Shown here piece by piece: positions 11,811-11,862 of a stretch of 11,862 bases of DNA. This DNA is from Oligoflexia bacterium (GTDB lineage: Bacteria > Bdellovibrionota > UBA1018). Position numbers and translations under genes: made by a program. Numbering within the stretch: the first letter of the stretch is position 1; each line of letters starts with the position of its first letter. The notes beneath the pieces are model-generated. The model saw nothing but the letters and a program-made list of their open reading frames with translations. It did not search any database and was not told the DNA's origin. The stretch lies in the NCBI GenBank assembly GCA_025352185.1, contig JANXTV010000276.1:1-11862 (forward strand), given 5' to 3'.

Positions 11811-11862
11811 TTAATGCCGGATGAACCCGGCCACGACCTCAAACGCGATGAGTAAGATCACG
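11811..11862 (-). CDS. C-terminal end of a membrane protein entering from the right edge (partial)
   Basis: Reading the minus strand from 11861 gives VILLIAFEVVAGFIRH and then TAA at 11813-11811. Sixteen hydrophobic residues with a short basic end look like the last membrane helix of a polytopic protein. It runs in the same direction as the IHF/HU gene, about 120 bp upstream of it. With only 16 codons the identity cannot be given, and the reading frame may be chance. Confidence 0.35.
   Translation of the reverse strand, partial: VILLIAFEVVAGFIRH

Noticed and set aside
11821..11862. A plus-strand gene starting at ATG 11821 or 11848
   Set aside because: There is no ribosome site or suitable promoter, and the opposite strand gives a hydrophobic C-terminus with a stop. 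The evidence is thin either way.

Overview
The window looks like chromosomal DNA from a moderately GC-rich Gram-negative bacterium, most likely of the Bdellovibrionota or an older 'deltaproteobacterial' lineage. This is inferred from gene content: an NtrC/PAS-kinase pair, a sensor kinase with a DIRSPL-type core and C-terminal receiver, an exported c-type haem protein, exported EF-hand-like helical proteins and an IHF/HU-like protein. It is not proven. I found no IS element, phage gene, CRISPR array, tRNA or rRNA.

Region 1 (1-4426, all minus strand) is a compact signalling cluster. In transcription order it encodes a tandem-CBS protein, an exported monohaem cytochrome-like protein, a small eRF1-domain-3-like protein, an NtrC-family sigma54 activator, and a soluble PAS histidine kinase cut by the window edge. 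The first two genes overlap by ATGA, several strong Shine-Dalgarno sites sit inside the end of the preceding gene, and a sigma54-like -24/-12 element lies just ahead of the first gene. A reasonable reading is a redox- or energy-responsive regulatory operon that may control itself through its own NtrC protein.

Region 2 (4671-6866, minus) is one large membrane-bound sensor kinase-like protein with a C-terminal receiver domain. Its phosphoacceptor His is Tyr, and its ATP-binding N and G2 boxes are degraded, while the receiver keeps all key residues. It looks like a pseudokinase-receiver fusion.

Region 3 (7199-8950, plus) holds three exported proteins: a small unrecognised cysteine-repeat protein with an exact 33-residue period, a chymotrypsin-fold serine protease, and a small basic protein. 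At least one gene here, and the UppP-like gene further on, seem to be transcribed from promoters so close to the start codon that the mRNA would be leaderless.

Region 4 (8934-10615) is a divergent pair: a methyltransferase-like protein (minus) and an UppP/BacA-family membrane protein with altered active-site motifs (plus). They share a 62-bp promoter region containing a perfect 15-bp interrupted palindrome.

Region 5 (10614-11862, minus) holds an exported helical EF-hand-like protein and an IHF/HU DNA-binding protein, each followed by a clear intrinsic terminator, and then the last codons of a membrane protein running in from the right edge.
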